Of a DNA stretch of 64,000 bases, positions 42,763 through 51,037 are shown piece by piece. The DNA lies in contig NZ_SRYG01000006.1 in assembly GCF_004793885.1 (NCBI RefSeq), forward strand, positions 47,226 through 111,225, read 5' to 3'. Source of the stretch: Dubosiella muris (GTDB lineage: Bacteria; Bacillota_I; Bacilli_A; Erysipelotrichales; Erysipelotrichaceae). A program made the translations under genes and the position numbers. Positions within the stretch are counted from its first letter, which is position 1. Each line of letters starts with the position of its first letter. Below the pieces are notes generated by a model. The model was not told the origin of the DNA, did not search any database, and saw nothing but the letters and a program-made list of their open reading frames with translations.

Positions 42763-43059
42763 ATGAAGGAAGACACAAAGCGCTACCGGCAGACGCCGCG
42801 CGACGAGCAGGAAACGAGGCTGTTGAAAAATCGGCTGCATCGGATGATCGGCCAGCTCAACGGAATTGAAAAAATGATTGACGAAGGGCGGTACTGCGGC
42901 GACATCCTCATCCAGGTGGGGGCGTTGGAGTCGGCGCTGCAATCGTTTGGCTATATACTGTTAAAAGACCATCTTCATTCGTGCGTGACAAACGACGTGC
43001 TCGAGGGGCGTACGGAAACGATGGATGAAGTGATGGAACTGATCCGAAAACTGAAGTAG
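42763..43059 (+). CDS. csoR: CsoR family copper-sensing repressor
   Basis: 98-residue all-helical repressor that leaves DNA when it binds Cu(I). The metal ligands Cys45 (RYCGDIL), His70 and Cys74 (DHLHSC) have exactly the 25- and 4-residue spacing of the CsoR Cys-His-Cys site. RLHRMIGQLNGIEKMI is the conserved DNA-binding helix. Ribosome binding site GGAGGACAAAACG. Its own promoter holds the operator, so it regulates itself and copA ten bases downstream. Confidence 0.95.
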   Translation: MKEDTKRYRQTPRDEQETRLLKNRLHRMIGQLNGIEKMIDEGRYCGDILIQVGALESALQSFGYILLKDHLHSCVTNDVLEGRTETMDEVMELIRKLK

Positions 43060-43069
43060 GAGGTAGACT

Positions 43070-45652
43070 ATGAAAGAGACATTCGATGTGACGGGCATGA
43101 CATGCGCCGCGTGCCAGGCCAACGTCACCAAGGCGGTGGAAAAACTTCCCGGGGTGCGCGCGGTGGACGTGTCGCTGCTCGGAAACACCATGAAAGTGGA
43201 ATACGACGCCGACCAAGTCGACGTGGCGCAAATCAGCGCAGCCGTGGACCGGATCGGCTATGGCGCGATTCCCCAAAAACAAGAAACGAAAGCGGGAAAA
43301 AACACGCTCAAAGAACAGTGGGACGCCAGAGCGCGGCGCATGGAGGACGAGCAAAAAGAACGCAAACGCCATTTGTGGTGGTCGATCGCGCTTCTTGTTC
43401 CGCTGATGGTCGTCGCCATGGGCCCGATGATGGGACTGCCGTTTTGGCAAGGCATGGAATGGGCGATGGTATCCGCCATCACGCAGCTGCTTTTGACGAT
43501 GTTCATCTTGTTTTTCCAGCGAAGCTTTTTCACGCATGGCTGGAAGGCGCTTGTCAAACGGGCGCCAAATATGGACTCGCTCGTGGCTCTTGGCGCCAGC
43601 GCGGCGTTTTTGTATGGCTTGTACGCCATGTACCGCATGGCGTATGGCTTTGGCTTTAGCGACCACGCCATGATTCACGCCGCGATGCACTCGATGTATT
43701 TCGAGTCGGCGGCGATGATCGTCACCCTCGTTTCGCTGGGCAAGTACTTGGAGGCGCGCTCCAAGTCGAAAACGAGCGACGCGCTGGGTAAGCTCGTCGA
43801 TCTGGCGCCCAAAAGCGCCACGGTCATCCGGGATGGGGCGCAAGTGGAAATCGACGCCGAAGATGTCATGGAGGGGGATTTGGTCGTTATTCGTCCGGGC
43901 GAGCGGATCCCGGTTGACGGAGTCGTGGAATCCGGCCATGGCTTTGTGGACCAGGCCGCCATTACCGGCGAGAGCGTGCCGGTGGAAAAGGAGCCGGGGG
44001 ACAACGTGTTATCGGCGACGATGAACGTCAACGGATCGTTCCGTTTCCGGGCGACAAAAGTGGGCGAGGACACGACGCTGGCGCAAATCATCCGGCTCGT
44101 GGACGAGGCCGGCAACTCGAAAGCGCCGATCGCCCGGCTTGCCGACAAGGTGTCCGGCGTGTTCGTGCCGGTCGTGATCGGGATCGCGCTTTTGACGTGG
44201 ATCGTGTGGATGGCGCTGGGGCAGTCGTTTGAATTCGCCCTCAGCAACGCGATCAGCGTGCTGGTGATTTCGTGTCCGTGCGCGCTCGGTTTGGCCACGC
44301 CGGTCGCCATCATGGTCGGGACCGGGAAAGCGGCGGAAAACGGCATTTTGATCAAGTCGGCAGAAAGTCTGGAAACGATGCGGCGCGTCGACACGATTAT
44401 TTTGGACAAGACGGGAACGATCACGTCGGGCCATCCGTCGATTCACGACATCGTGCTCATGGAACCCGGCCTGTCGGAAAACGAGTTTTTGCGATTCGCC
44501 GGCAGCGTGGAGCTTGGAAGCGAGCATCCGCTCGCGAAAGCGATCGTCGAGGAAGCCAGAGCGAGAGAGCTGCCGCTTCAGGCGCCTGACAAGTACGAGG
44601 CGCTTTCGGGCAAAGGACTCAAAGCGTGGATCGACGATTCGACAGTCGTGGCCGGCAATGTGAAAATGATGGCGGAAAGCGGGCTCGCGCTGCCAAAGCA
44701 GGCGCTGGCGCAAGTCGATCGTCTGGCCAAACAAGGAGAAACGCCTTTGATTTTCGCCAGGGACCGGGTCGTTTTGGGCATCATCGGGGTGGCGGATACC
44801 GTGCGGGCGAGTAGCGCCCAAGCCATCCGGCTCTTTCAGCAGCATGGCATCCATGTCGTCATGCTGACAGGCGACAACGCGCAAACCGCGCAAGCCATCG
44901 CCAAGGAAGTGGCGGTGGACGAAGTCATCGCGGACGTTTTGCCGACCGAAAAGGAAAATGTCGTGCGCCGGTTTCAGGACCAGGGAAAATTCGTCGCGAT
45001 GGTGGGGGATGGAATCAACGACGCGCCGGCGCTCGCCCGCGCCAATATCGGGATCGCGATTGGCGCCGGAACCGATATCGCGATTGATTCCGCGGACATC
45101 GTGTTGATGAAAAACAACTTGATGGATGTCAACACGGCGTACGCGTTGTCGGAAAAAGTCGTGAAAAACATCAAGATGAACTTGTTCTGGGCGTTTTTCT
45201 ACAACGTGCTCGGCATTCCGGTGGCGGCTGGCGTATTTTACCCGCTGTGGGGCTTGCTGCTGTCGCCAATGATTGGCAGCGCCGCGATGTCGCTCAGCTC
45301 CGTGTGCGTCGTGCTCAACGCGTTGCGCCTGCGGTTTTTCAAGCCGCCATACGAGAGCGTCGAGGAACAAAAAGAGAGCGCCAAAGCGAAGATCCACGTC
45401 GAAGTGGATCCAATCGAATCAAATCCAAAGGAGGAAAAGAAAATGAAAAAAGTCATGATCGTGGATGGAATGTCATGCAATCACTGCAAAAAACACGTCG
45501 AGGAGGCGTTGGAAAAGATCGCCGGGGTACAAAGCGCCGTTGTCGACCTGGACAAAAAAGAGGCTGTCATCACGATGGACGCGCCGATTCTGGACGACAC
45601 GCTTATGAACGCCGTCAAGGAAGCGGGCTACGAGCCAAAGGAAATCCTTTAA
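43070..45652 (+). CDS. copA: Copper-exporting P1B-type ATPase with C-terminal CopZ-like domain
   Basis: Pumps Cu(I) out of the cytoplasm. 860 residues: N-terminal metal-binding domain with GMTCAACQANV, eight membrane helices, actuator TGES, the membrane metal site CPC in SCPCALGLATP (about 401), phosphorylation site DKTGTIT (about 445), SEHPLAKAI histidine motif and GDGINDAP. After the last helix and a charged linker (about 755-790) a second metal-binding domain follows with GMSCNHCKKHVEEAL. This C-terminal domain is unusual for CopA and is preceded by AAAGGAGG and ATG 45443, see the nested gene. Ribosome binding site AGGAGGTAG. Derepressed by copper through CsoR. Confidence 0.97.
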   Translation: MKETFDVTGMTCAACQANVTKAVEKLPGVRAVDVSLLGNTMKVEYDADQVDVAQISAAVDRIGYGAIPQKQETKAGKNTLKEQWDARARRMEDEQKERKRHLWWSIALLVPLMVVAMGPMMGLPFWQGMEWAMVSAITQLLLTMFILFFQRSFFTHGWKALVKRAPNMDSLVALGASAAFLYGLYAMYRMAYGFGFSDHAMIHAAMHSMYFESAAMIVTLVSLGKYLEARSKSKTSDALGKLVDLAPKSATVIRDGAQVEIDAEDVMEGDLVVIRPGERIPVDGVVESGHGFVDQAAITGESVPVEKEPGDNVLSATMNVNGSFRFRATKVGEDTTLAQIIRLVDEAGNSKAPIARLADKVSGVFVPVVIGIALLTWIVWMALGQSFEFALSNAISVLVISCPCALGLATPVAIMVGTGKAAENGILIKSAESLETMRRVDTIILDKTGTITSGHPSIHDIVLMEPGLSENEFLRFAGSVELGSEHPLAKAIVEEARARELPLQAPDKYEALSGKGLKAWIDDSTVVAGNVKMMAESGLALPKQALAQVDRLAKQGETPLIFARDRVVLGIIGVADTVRASSAQAIRLFQQHGIHVVMLTGDNAQTAQAIAKEVAVDEVIADVLPTEKENVVRRFQDQGKFVAMVGDGINDAPALARANIGIAIGAGTDIAIDSADIVLMKNNLMDVNTAYALSEKVVKNIKMNLFWAFFYNVLGIPVAAGVFYPLWGLLLSPMIGSAAMSLSSVCVVLNALRLRFFKPPYESVEEQKESAKAKIHVEVDPIESNPKEEKKMKKVMIVDGMSCNHCKKHVEEALEKIAGVQSAVVDLDKKEAVITMDAPILDDTLMNAVKEAGYEPKEIL
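45443..45652 (+). CDS. copZ: Nested CopZ-like copper chaperone, in-frame internal start in copA
   Basis: In frame with copA, the codon at 45443 is ATG preceded by a perfect AAAGGAGG (45427-45434), eight bases upstream. Initiation here would give a 69-residue protein, MKKVMIVDGMSCNHCKKHV onward, the size and sequence of a free CopZ chaperone with the CxxC copper site. No stop separates it from copA, so the same domain can also be made fused to the pump. The alternative is that the ribosome binding site is a relic of a recent fusion of copA and copZ by stop-codon loss. Either way the domain assignment is sure; separate production is inferred. Confidence 0.75.
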   Translation: MKKVMIVDGMSCNHCKKHVEEALEKIAGVQSAVVDLDKKEAVITMDAPILDDTLMNAVKEAGYEPKEIL

Positions 45653-45660
45653 GCGATAGA

Positions 45661-45691
45661 AATGGAAGGAATATCAACCTTCCATTTTTTT
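45661..45691 (+). terminator. Terminator of the copper operon
   Basis: ATGGAAGG (45662-45669) pairs with CCTTCCAT (45678-45685), followed by TTTTTT. Confidence 0.88.
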
Positions 45692-45802
45692 ATGGAGAAG
45701 CAAAAAAGGCTTGAGGTCCGAAAAAGTGTAAAAAGAATTTAAATTCCAAAGAGGAAGTAAAAAATAGATATTGATATTGTTTTTTATGAAAGGGAATATT
45801 TT

Positions 45803-45811
45803 TGGTATAAT
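45803..45811 (+). promoter_or_regulatory. Extended -10 promoter
   Basis: TGGTATAAT with perfect TATAAT at 45806-45811, 24 bases before the ATG of the next gene; no good -35 at 17 bases. Confidence 0.6.
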
Positions 45812-45835
45812 CAAAGAAAAACAGGAGGGGAAAAG

Positions 45836-46327
45836 ATGGGATGGAAAAAATGGATGGGACCTGGTGCCGTCCTTTTAGCCGGCATTTTTGGGTTTGGAAT
45901 CTGGAAGCAAGTCGAAGCGGATCGGGTGAAAACCGTTCAGGAACAGCTCGGGCCACTCGAAGTGATCGTGGATGGAGAGCCGGTCGTACTGGACAGCTGT
46001 TATACGAGCGTCGACCGGGTCCATGGATTTGAAAGCGAGATGGTGTCGTACCAGTCGTTTGCCGAACTGGAAACGCTGCTGAAAAACCAGCAGGAAAATG
46101 GCAGACCTGTAGTGCTGGATGAGAATTCGATTTGGACGGTGACGCAAAATCCGAAGGCCGCGTATTCGCTCGTGTGGTACGCGCCGGATGAAACGAAAAC
46201 ACCGGCCGATTTTTCAAACGCGGATCTTGCGTCGCATCGTGGCGATCTTTTGCTTGTCGAAAGAAGACAAACAAGCGTCGAGCTGGACGCGGACATTCTT
46301 CAGCAGTTCGCGCTGCTCGTGGAGTGA
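45836..46327 (+). CDS. Unknown membrane-anchored or secreted protein
   Basis: 163 residues with one N-terminal hydrophobic segment (about 9-24, GAVLLAGIFGFGIW), then a soluble extracellular part with no motif recognised. The sequence ADRVKTVQEQLGPLEVIVDG shortly after the helix suggests a stalk. Ribosome binding site AGGAGGGG. It has its own extended -10 promoter and stands alone between the copper operon and a small minus-strand gene. Function unknown. Confidence 0.7.
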   Translation: MGWKKWMGPGAVLLAGIFGFGIWKQVEADRVKTVQEQLGPLEVIVDGEPVVLDSCYTSVDRVHGFESEMVSYQSFAELETLLKNQQENGRPVVLDENSIWTVTQNPKAAYSLVWYAPDETKTPADFSNADLASHRGDLLLVERRQTSVELDADILQQFALLVE

Positions 46328-46336
46328 CTGCGGACT

Positions 46337-46378
46337 CCATTCCTAAAAAGCGTGCAAATGCGCGGAATTTAGGAATGG
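46337..46378. repeat. Inverted repeat downstream of the unknown secreted protein gene
   Basis: CCATTCCTAAA (46337-46347) and TTTAGGAATGG (46368-46378) are exact complements 20 bases apart; no T-run follows. It may form an RNA hairpin that protects the 3' end of the transcript. Confidence 0.55.
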
Positions 46379-46389
46379 GATTGAAACAC

Positions 46390-46423
46390 AAAAGCCGAAC
46401 GACGCGAGGCCATCCGGCTTTTT
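46390..46423. terminator. Bidirectional terminator-like hairpin
   Basis: AAAAGCCG (46390-46397) pairs with CGGCTTTT (from 46415) across a 17-base loop. On the minus strand it lies just after the small gene at 46443-46562. Confidence 0.6.
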
Positions 46424-46442
46424 GGACTGGAACGAAAAGGAA

Positions 46443-46562
46443 TTAAGAAACAAGCAGGTCGCGAACCGCGCGTTGATAGCGCGTCCACTGCCGCCGTTTG
46501 TGTAGCATGTACAAGTCGATGATCCAGTCCGGGTTGAATAGGTTTTTCACTTTGTTTTTCAT
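46443..46562 (-). CDS. Possible small basic protein (39 aa)
   Basis: A 39-residue frame reading MKNKVKNLFNPDWIIDLYML and then HKRRQWTRYQRAVRDLLVS. It is basic and probably helical, with codon use like the GC-rich genes around it. The ribosome binding site is weak (AGGATC close to the ATG). It is isolated on the minus strand between two converging hairpins, with a terminator directly downstream, which favours a real transcript. The surrounding 391 bases (46328-46718) hold only hairpins: the inverted repeat at 46337, the terminator at 46390, and a GTGCGC/GCGCAC stem near 46638-46660 with a T-rich tail. Confidence 0.4.
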   Translation of the reverse strand: MKNKVKNLFNPDWIIDLYMLHKRRQWTRYQRAVRDLLVS

Positions 46563-46718
46563 GATCCTATGATAATCCGATAAAATAAAGAAAAAAACGA
46601 ACAAATTTGAAAGGTTTTCTTAAGAAGCAACCGGCACGTGCGCCCCTTCCAAGCGCACGCGCTTTTCTTTTTGCCAAAAATCCGGCAAAATACAGGCATA
46701 GAAAGTTAGGTGATCGCA

Positions 46719-47672
46719 TTGACGACCGGAGAAAAAATTATAGAACTAAGAAAGCGAAACGGGTATTCGCAAGAGGAACTGGCCGAAAAGCTGGACGTGT
46801 CCAGACAATCGGTATCCAAGTGGGAATTGAACGCGTCGACACCCGATTTGGAACGCATCGTGCAAATGAGCGAGCTGTTTCACGTGTCGACCGATTATTT
46901 GTTAAAGGAAGGCGACCAAAGCCAGGTCGATACGCAAGCCGGCCGCTGGCTGGGCGACGAGGAAGTGGAGCGGTTTTTGGCCTATAAGAGAAAGGAACAA
47001 AAAACGCTTCCGTTCGCCATCGGGCTGTGCATTTGCTCGCCCATCACGCTCATTGTGCTTGGCGGCCTATGGGAAGGGACGCCGCAGGAAGACCGGTTCG
47101 GCGGCCTGGGCATGATCGTGCTGCTCGTTTTGGTCGCCATCGGCGTCGGGGTGTTGATTTACACAAGCACGCAAGGCGCAAAGTTTGAGTGGATCGAAAA
47201 AGAGGACGTGCGCCTGAGCGAGCGCACCGCCCGCATGCTTCGACAGTTGAAAAACGACGACGAGCTCGGCCACGCCAAACGCACGACGCTCGGCATTTGC
47301 TTATGCGTCCTCTCGGTTTTGCCGTTATTCGTCAGCTTGTTTCTCGATCCCGACAATGGCCGGAACATGGCGGTCAGCGTCGGCGTGCTGCTGTTTGTCG
47401 TCGCCATCGGCGCCGGCATCCTCATTTACGATGGAACGATGCAGGAGGCTGTCGACATGCTGTTGCAGGAAGGGGAATACACAAAAAAGGAAAAGCGGTT
47501 CAACCGCCGGTACGGCTATGTGCCCGGCGTGTACTGGTGCCTGGTGACCGCGATCTATTTGGCATGGAGCTTTTCGACCGAGCGCTGGGACGAAACCTGG
47601 CTGGTGTTCGCCGTAGGCGGCGTGCTGTACGCGGCCGTGATCGGTGTGCTGAAAGCCAAAAAAGCGGAATAA
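46719..47672 (+). CDS. XRE-family HTH protein with C-terminal membrane domain
   Basis: 317 residues. TTGEKIIELRKRNGYSQEEL with EKLDVSRQSVSKWE is a canonical XRE helix-turn-helix (residues 2-60). After a linker, four hydrophobic segments follow in two pairs (about 95-145 and 190-230), plus a last pair near 265-310. Membrane-bound XRE proteins of this kind are common in Bacillota; the signal sensed is unknown. TTG 46719 is taken as start, as AGGTGA ends five bases before it and the family begins MTxGEKI; a GTG at 46710 lies inside that site. Confidence 0.82.
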   Translation: MTTGEKIIELRKRNGYSQEELAEKLDVSRQSVSKWELNASTPDLERIVQMSELFHVSTDYLLKEGDQSQVDTQAGRWLGDEEVERFLAYKRKEQKTLPFAIGLCICSPITLIVLGGLWEGTPQEDRFGGLGMIVLLVLVAIGVGVLIYTSTQGAKFEWIEKEDVRLSERTARMLRQLKNDDELGHAKRTTLGICLCVLSVLPLFVSLFLDPDNGRNMAVSVGVLLFVVAIGAGILIYDGTMQEAVDMLLQEGEYTKKEKRFNRRYGYVPGVYWCLVTAIYLAWSFSTERWDETWLVFAVGGVLYAAVIGVLKAKKAE

Positions 47673-47677
47673 AAAAA

Positions 47678-47712
47678 CGACGGAAGAACGTGGAGTCTTC
47701 CGTCGCTTTGTT
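47678..47712. terminator. Terminator shared by the XRE gene and pcp
   Basis: CGACGGAAGA (47678-47687) pairs with TCTTCCGTCG (47696-47705). The T-run is strong on the minus strand, so it mainly ends the pcp operon. Confidence 0.85.
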
Positions 47713-48356
47713 TAGTGGGTTTCGCCCATGTTGGCCTGAATGTCGGTTTCATTTTCCGCAATCGCCTCGATCGCGTTTTCCAGCGCGCTGGCAATCGTTT
47801 TCAAATCCATGGACGGCGTGCCGTTTGGCTTGTTCACGACTTGGCTCGTCATAAACGGCACGTGGATGAAGCCACCCTTCGTATTTGGATAGTGATGGTC
47901 GATCAAATACAACAGCTCGTACATCAAGTAGTTGCACACGTATGTCCCCGCCGTATACGACAAAAACGAAGGAATGCCCGCCTCGCGAATGGCTTGCACC
48001 ATCGCCTTGACCGGCAGCGAGGAAAAGTACGCGGCCGGACCATCCTCGCGCACCGGGGTGTCAAATGGCTGGTAGCCCGCGTTGTCCGGAATGCGGCCGT
48101 CCATCAAGTTGATGGCGATTTTTTCCGGCGTCACGGCGCTGCGCCCGCCCGCCTGGCCGATGCACAGCACGTAGTCGGGCTGATGGATGTCCATCGCCTG
48201 TTTGAGCGTTTCGCCCGCCTGGCCGAACACGGTTGGCACTTCGAGCTTGATAATATCGAGATCCCGAATCGAATCGGGCAAAAGCTTCACCGCCTCGTAG
48301 GCCGGGTTGATGGATTCGCTGCCAAACGGGTCGAATCCGGTAATGAGCAGTTTCAT
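47712..48356 (-). CDS. pcp: Pyroglutamyl peptidase I
   Basis: Cysteine peptidase (family C15) that removes N-terminal pyroglutamate from peptides. 214 residues, normal length. The start is KLLITGFDPFGSESINPAYE, and the catalytic triad is visible as Glu78 (RSAVTPEKIAIN), Cys141 (GTYVCNYLMY) and His165 (GGFIHVPFM). Ribosome binding site AAGGAGGACC. It follows the DUF979 and DUF969 membrane genes, a conserved trio in Firmicutes that suggests uptake or release of pyroglutamate or its peptides. Confidence 0.97.
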   Translation of the reverse strand: MKLLITGFDPFGSESINPAYEAVKLLPDSIRDLDIIKLEVPTVFGQAGETLKQAMDIHQPDYVLCIGQAGGRSAVTPEKIAINLMDGRIPDNAGYQPFDTPVREDGPAAYFSSLPVKAMVQAIREAGIPSFLSYTAGTYVCNYLMYELLYLIDHHYPNTKGGFIHVPFMTSQVVNKPNGTPSMDLKTIASALENAIEAIAENETDIQANMGETH

Positions 48357-48371
48357 GATAAGGTCCTCCTT

Positions 48372-49325
48372 TTACTGCATCGCGATCATCATGATAATTT
48401 GAATGACGATCATAATGGCCGCGATCAAAACCTGGTTTTGAATGACGCCAAATTGTTTTTTCATGTTGAGCAAGGCGACAGGTACCGTGTTGAAGTTGGC
48501 CGCCATCGGCGTGCACAACGTGCCGCAGTAGCCGCACGTCAAGGCGAGCATGCCGATGACCGTCGGGTTGGCGCCGTATGCGAGCACGAACGGATAGCCG
48601 ATGCCCACCGTCATGACGGTAATGGCCGCGAACGCGTTGCCCATGATCATCGTAAACAGCATCATGCCGATGGCGTACACGATAATGCCAATCGTCACGT
48701 TGCCTTCGGGAATGATCGTGCCAACGACCTGGGCGATGACTTCGCCGACGCCCGCCTGCGTGAAGACGGCACCAAGACACGCCAGCAGCATCGGCAGCAT
48801 CGAAAGCGGCCCGACCGTCGAAAGCATTCGCTCCGAGTCGGACAAAAACACCTTGAACGTGTTCGTCTTGTTTTGAAGCATCAAAATCAGCATCGCCAGC
48901 ACGACGCCGATCGCGACGCCGTTGAGCGCCGACAAGCCGACACCCAGTCCGTTAATGGCGCACACGATGGCGAACAAGCCAATGCACAACGTCGGGATGA
49001 AAATCTTCATGCCGATCTTCTCAAAGTTGCCGCGCGTCTCGTCGTCGGAAGGAACGGCGACTTGTCCCTTCGCCACTTTTTTAAAGACGGCCGGCAAACA
49101 CATGAGCACGACGAGCATGCCCGAAGCCAGCGGCGGCAGCCATTGGCCCAGCGCCAACACGATGCCGAGCAGAAACCAGAAAATGAACGTGCCGACTTGC
49201 GCGGGATTTTCCTTGTCCTTCAAATTTTTGAACGCTGTGTACACGCACATGCCGCCCATGAAAATATAAATGATCTCCATCACTTTCGCGCTGGTGGCGA
49301 TTTGCGGATCCAAAAAGAAACTCAT
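48372..49325 (-). CDS. DUF979 family membrane protein
   Basis: 317 residues with about nine membrane helices and a short N-terminal SFFLDPQIATSAKVMEI. The GYCGTLCTPMAANFNTVPV segment near the C-terminus is a conserved family feature. Together with DUF969 it probably forms a two-part permease; the link to pyroglutamate comes only from the conserved neighbour pcp. Its start overlaps the DUF969 stop by four bases. Confidence 0.88.
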   Translation of the reverse strand: MSFFLDPQIATSAKVMEIIYIFMGGMCVYTAFKNLKDKENPAQVGTFIFWFLLGIVLALGQWLPPLASGMLVVLMCLPAVFKKVAKGQVAVPSDDETRGNFEKIGMKIFIPTLCIGLFAIVCAINGLGVGLSALNGVAIGVVLAMLILMLQNKTNTFKVFLSDSERMLSTVGPLSMLPMLLACLGAVFTQAGVGEVIAQVVGTIIPEGNVTIGIIVYAIGMMLFTMIMGNAFAAITVMTVGIGYPFVLAYGANPTVIGMLALTCGYCGTLCTPMAANFNTVPVALLNMKKQFGVIQNQVLIAAIMIVIQIIMMIAMQ

Positions 49326-50020
49326 CGCAGTCCCTCCTCGCCCAGCTCGTCTTTATAGTATTTTTTCAGCATGCGCCGGTCCTTGAAATAATAGTACACG
49401 ATCGCGAGCGCCGTCGCGATGACGCATACCGGGATTTCCACAAGCGCCAGGTCGATGAGCTCGACGTGGATGCCAAGGCCTTGTAGCGTGCCTTGCACGA
49501 GCAGCGCGCCCGAGCCGCCCACAAACAGCACCTGGCCAAAAAACCACGTGATGTTTTCCATACCCGACGCCATGCCTTTGAGCTCTTCCATATGCTCTTC
49601 GTGCGGCTTGTGGCCTTTGGACGTGATCGCGCCCTCGGCCATCGGCATGATGACTGGTCTTACAAAGCCGGCCACGCCGCCAAAGCCGACGTTGAACGCC
49701 GCGAAGATCGCGCGCATGACACCGTAAATGCCAATGACCATGCCGCTAGTCGCGCCTTTGAACTTGCCAATGACGCCCGCGGCCGCCTCGCGCAAGCCGT
49801 TGCGCTCGAGCGTACCGGTCACAAGCATGACGAGAATGAAAATCGCCATGTTGCGGTTGGCGACAAACGTGGTGCCAATCGTTTCCAGCAAAGCGACTGG
49901 CGAAATGCCGCTGACAAGGCCGGTCGCGCCGGCCGCCAGCAGGATGACAAGGATCGAATTCCATTTCCGGGCGAAGCCGACAATGACGATGACGATCCCG
50001 ATTAAATTAAGCCATTCCAT
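49322..50020 (-). CDS. DUF969 family membrane protein
   Basis: 232 residues, about six membrane helices. NLIGIVIVIVGFARKWNSI opens the protein, and NVGFGGVAGFVRPVIMPMAEG is the conserved core with a helix break. It overlaps the DUF979 gene by four bases and heads the three-gene unit ending in pcp. Ribosome binding site AGAGGTATAACG. Transport function is likely from fold and partner; substrate is inferred. Confidence 0.88.
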   Translation of the reverse strand: MEWLNLIGIVIVIVGFARKWNSILVILLAAGATGLVSGISPVALLETIGTTFVANRNMAIFILVMLVTGTLERNGLREAAAGVIGKFKGATSGMVIGIYGVMRAIFAAFNVGFGGVAGFVRPVIMPMAEGAITSKGHKPHEEHMEELKGMASGMENITWFFGQVLFVGGSGALLVQGTLQGLGIHVELIDLALVEIPVCVIATALAIVYYYFKDRRMLKKYYKDELGEEGLR

Positions 50021-50120
50021 CGTTATACCTCTTTCTTTATTTTATACTCTTTTACTATACCGAAACTGCTCTTTGATTACTACTTTATTTTTGTCAAAAA
50101 AGAAAGGATAGGGAAATAAA

Positions 50121-50150
50121 AAAAAGATCCGCGGGTTGCGGATTTTTTCA
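50121..50150. terminator. Terminator after the 3D-domain gene
   Basis: ATCCGC (50127-50132) pairs with GCGGAT (50138-50143), with long A- and T-runs on both sides; on the minus strand it directly follows the stop of the gene at 50153. Confidence 0.8.
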
Positions 50151-50152
50151 GA

Positions 50153-50845
50153 TTACCATGCCGTCGCGATGTCGAGCTGGGTCGGATTGCCGTGGGCGAA
50201 ACCACCCGTGTCGCACACGATGCCTTTGCCAAGAGACGTTTCGACGATCGAGCCGCGCGGCCGGATACCCAGGTGGGCGGCCACCATGACGTAGTCGCCC
50301 AGCATTTTCACGCCATCCTCGCGTACCCAGTATTCGTCGTTGTTGCCCATGGCGCGCATCGTGGCCACGACACCTTCCATTGGTAAATTATAATATGTTT
50401 CCTTTCCGCTTGGTCCCTGGTTCGTTCCGGCGCTCGCGCTTAAAACCGGTCCTTTCCAGCGGCTGGCTTCCTCTTCCTCCTGCTTCTTTTGGGCGAGCAG
50501 GGCGTCGATTTCCTTTGGATCGGTCGTCAAGTCGTCGTGGTCGATAAAATATTCCTTGCCGTCGACTTCGACTTTCCAGAAGTCATAACCGTTTTGACCG
50601 GTCAAGGTCACCTCGGTATACTGGTCGAGCGCGATCTGGTTGAGCGCCTCGGCTTCCGGTACCGCTTTTCCTTTCGTGTCGCGGATGATATAGGCAGGTT
50701 CGTCGGCTTCTTCGAAAAAGTAGCGTTCGAATCGTAAATTGGCTTGTTCAAAGACGGGACTTGCTTCTTGGGAAAACAAGACGTTCGGCGTCGCGGTCAA
50801 GATTGAGGTTCCGACGTACGCGAGGGCGAAAAGTTTCGTTAGCAT
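50153..50845 (-). CDS. Secreted protein with 3D (DPBB) domain
   Basis: 230 residues. A signal peptide (TKLFALAYVGTSILTATPNV) is followed by an SH3-like middle part (about 35-110) and a Glu-rich linker. The C-terminal 3D domain contains the three conserved aspartates in LGDYVMVAA, VCDTGGFA and LDIATAW, together with LGIRPRGSIVETSLGKG. In Bacillota such domains cut or bind peptidoglycan, in the way of resuscitation-promoting stationary-phase proteins. ATG 50845 has AAGGAGGA upstream. Single-gene unit. Confidence 0.85.
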   Translation of the reverse strand: MLTKLFALAYVGTSILTATPNVLFSQEASPVFEQANLRFERYFFEEADEPAYIIRDTKGKAVPEAEALNQIALDQYTEVTLTGQNGYDFWKVEVDGKEYFIDHDDLTTDPKEIDALLAQKKQEEEEASRWKGPVLSASAGTNQGPSGKETYYNLPMEGVVATMRAMGNNDEYWVREDGVKMLGDYVMVAAHLGIRPRGSIVETSLGKGIVCDTGGFAHGNPTQLDIATAW

Positions 50846-51004
50846 AAAAATCCTCCTTGTGTTATTTCCGCGACTGACTATACCGGAAAAAATCGGGTTT
50901 GTCAAAATTGTTTACAAATCACGAACAAAATGATTGGAAATAGCGGGATTGAAGGAGAAAGTATGCATAAATAAAAGACAATTCGCAATGTCAAAGAAAT
51001 GTCA

Positions 51005-51036
51005 TAAAAAAACGTCCACAATATGTGAACGTCCTT
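51005..51036 (-). terminator. Terminator of the nrdD-nrdG operon
   Basis: ACGTTCACA and TGTGGACGT (minus-strand reading, one mismatch) form a stem followed by TTTTTTT. Confidence 0.75.
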
Positions 51037-51037
51037 T

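Noticed and set aside
44009-45397. 462-codon open frame on the minus strand
   Set aside because: Antisense shadow of copA, composition of a reverse-frame artefact.
45690-46391. 233-codon open frame on the minus strand
   Set aside because: Antisense to the small secreted protein gene and through the copA terminator; no start signal.
47715-49358. 547-codon open frame on the plus strand
   Set aside because: It is antisense to pcp and the DUF979 gene, has His/Asp/Arg-rich low-complexity sequence typical of reverse reading of GC-rich genes, and lacks a ribosome binding site.
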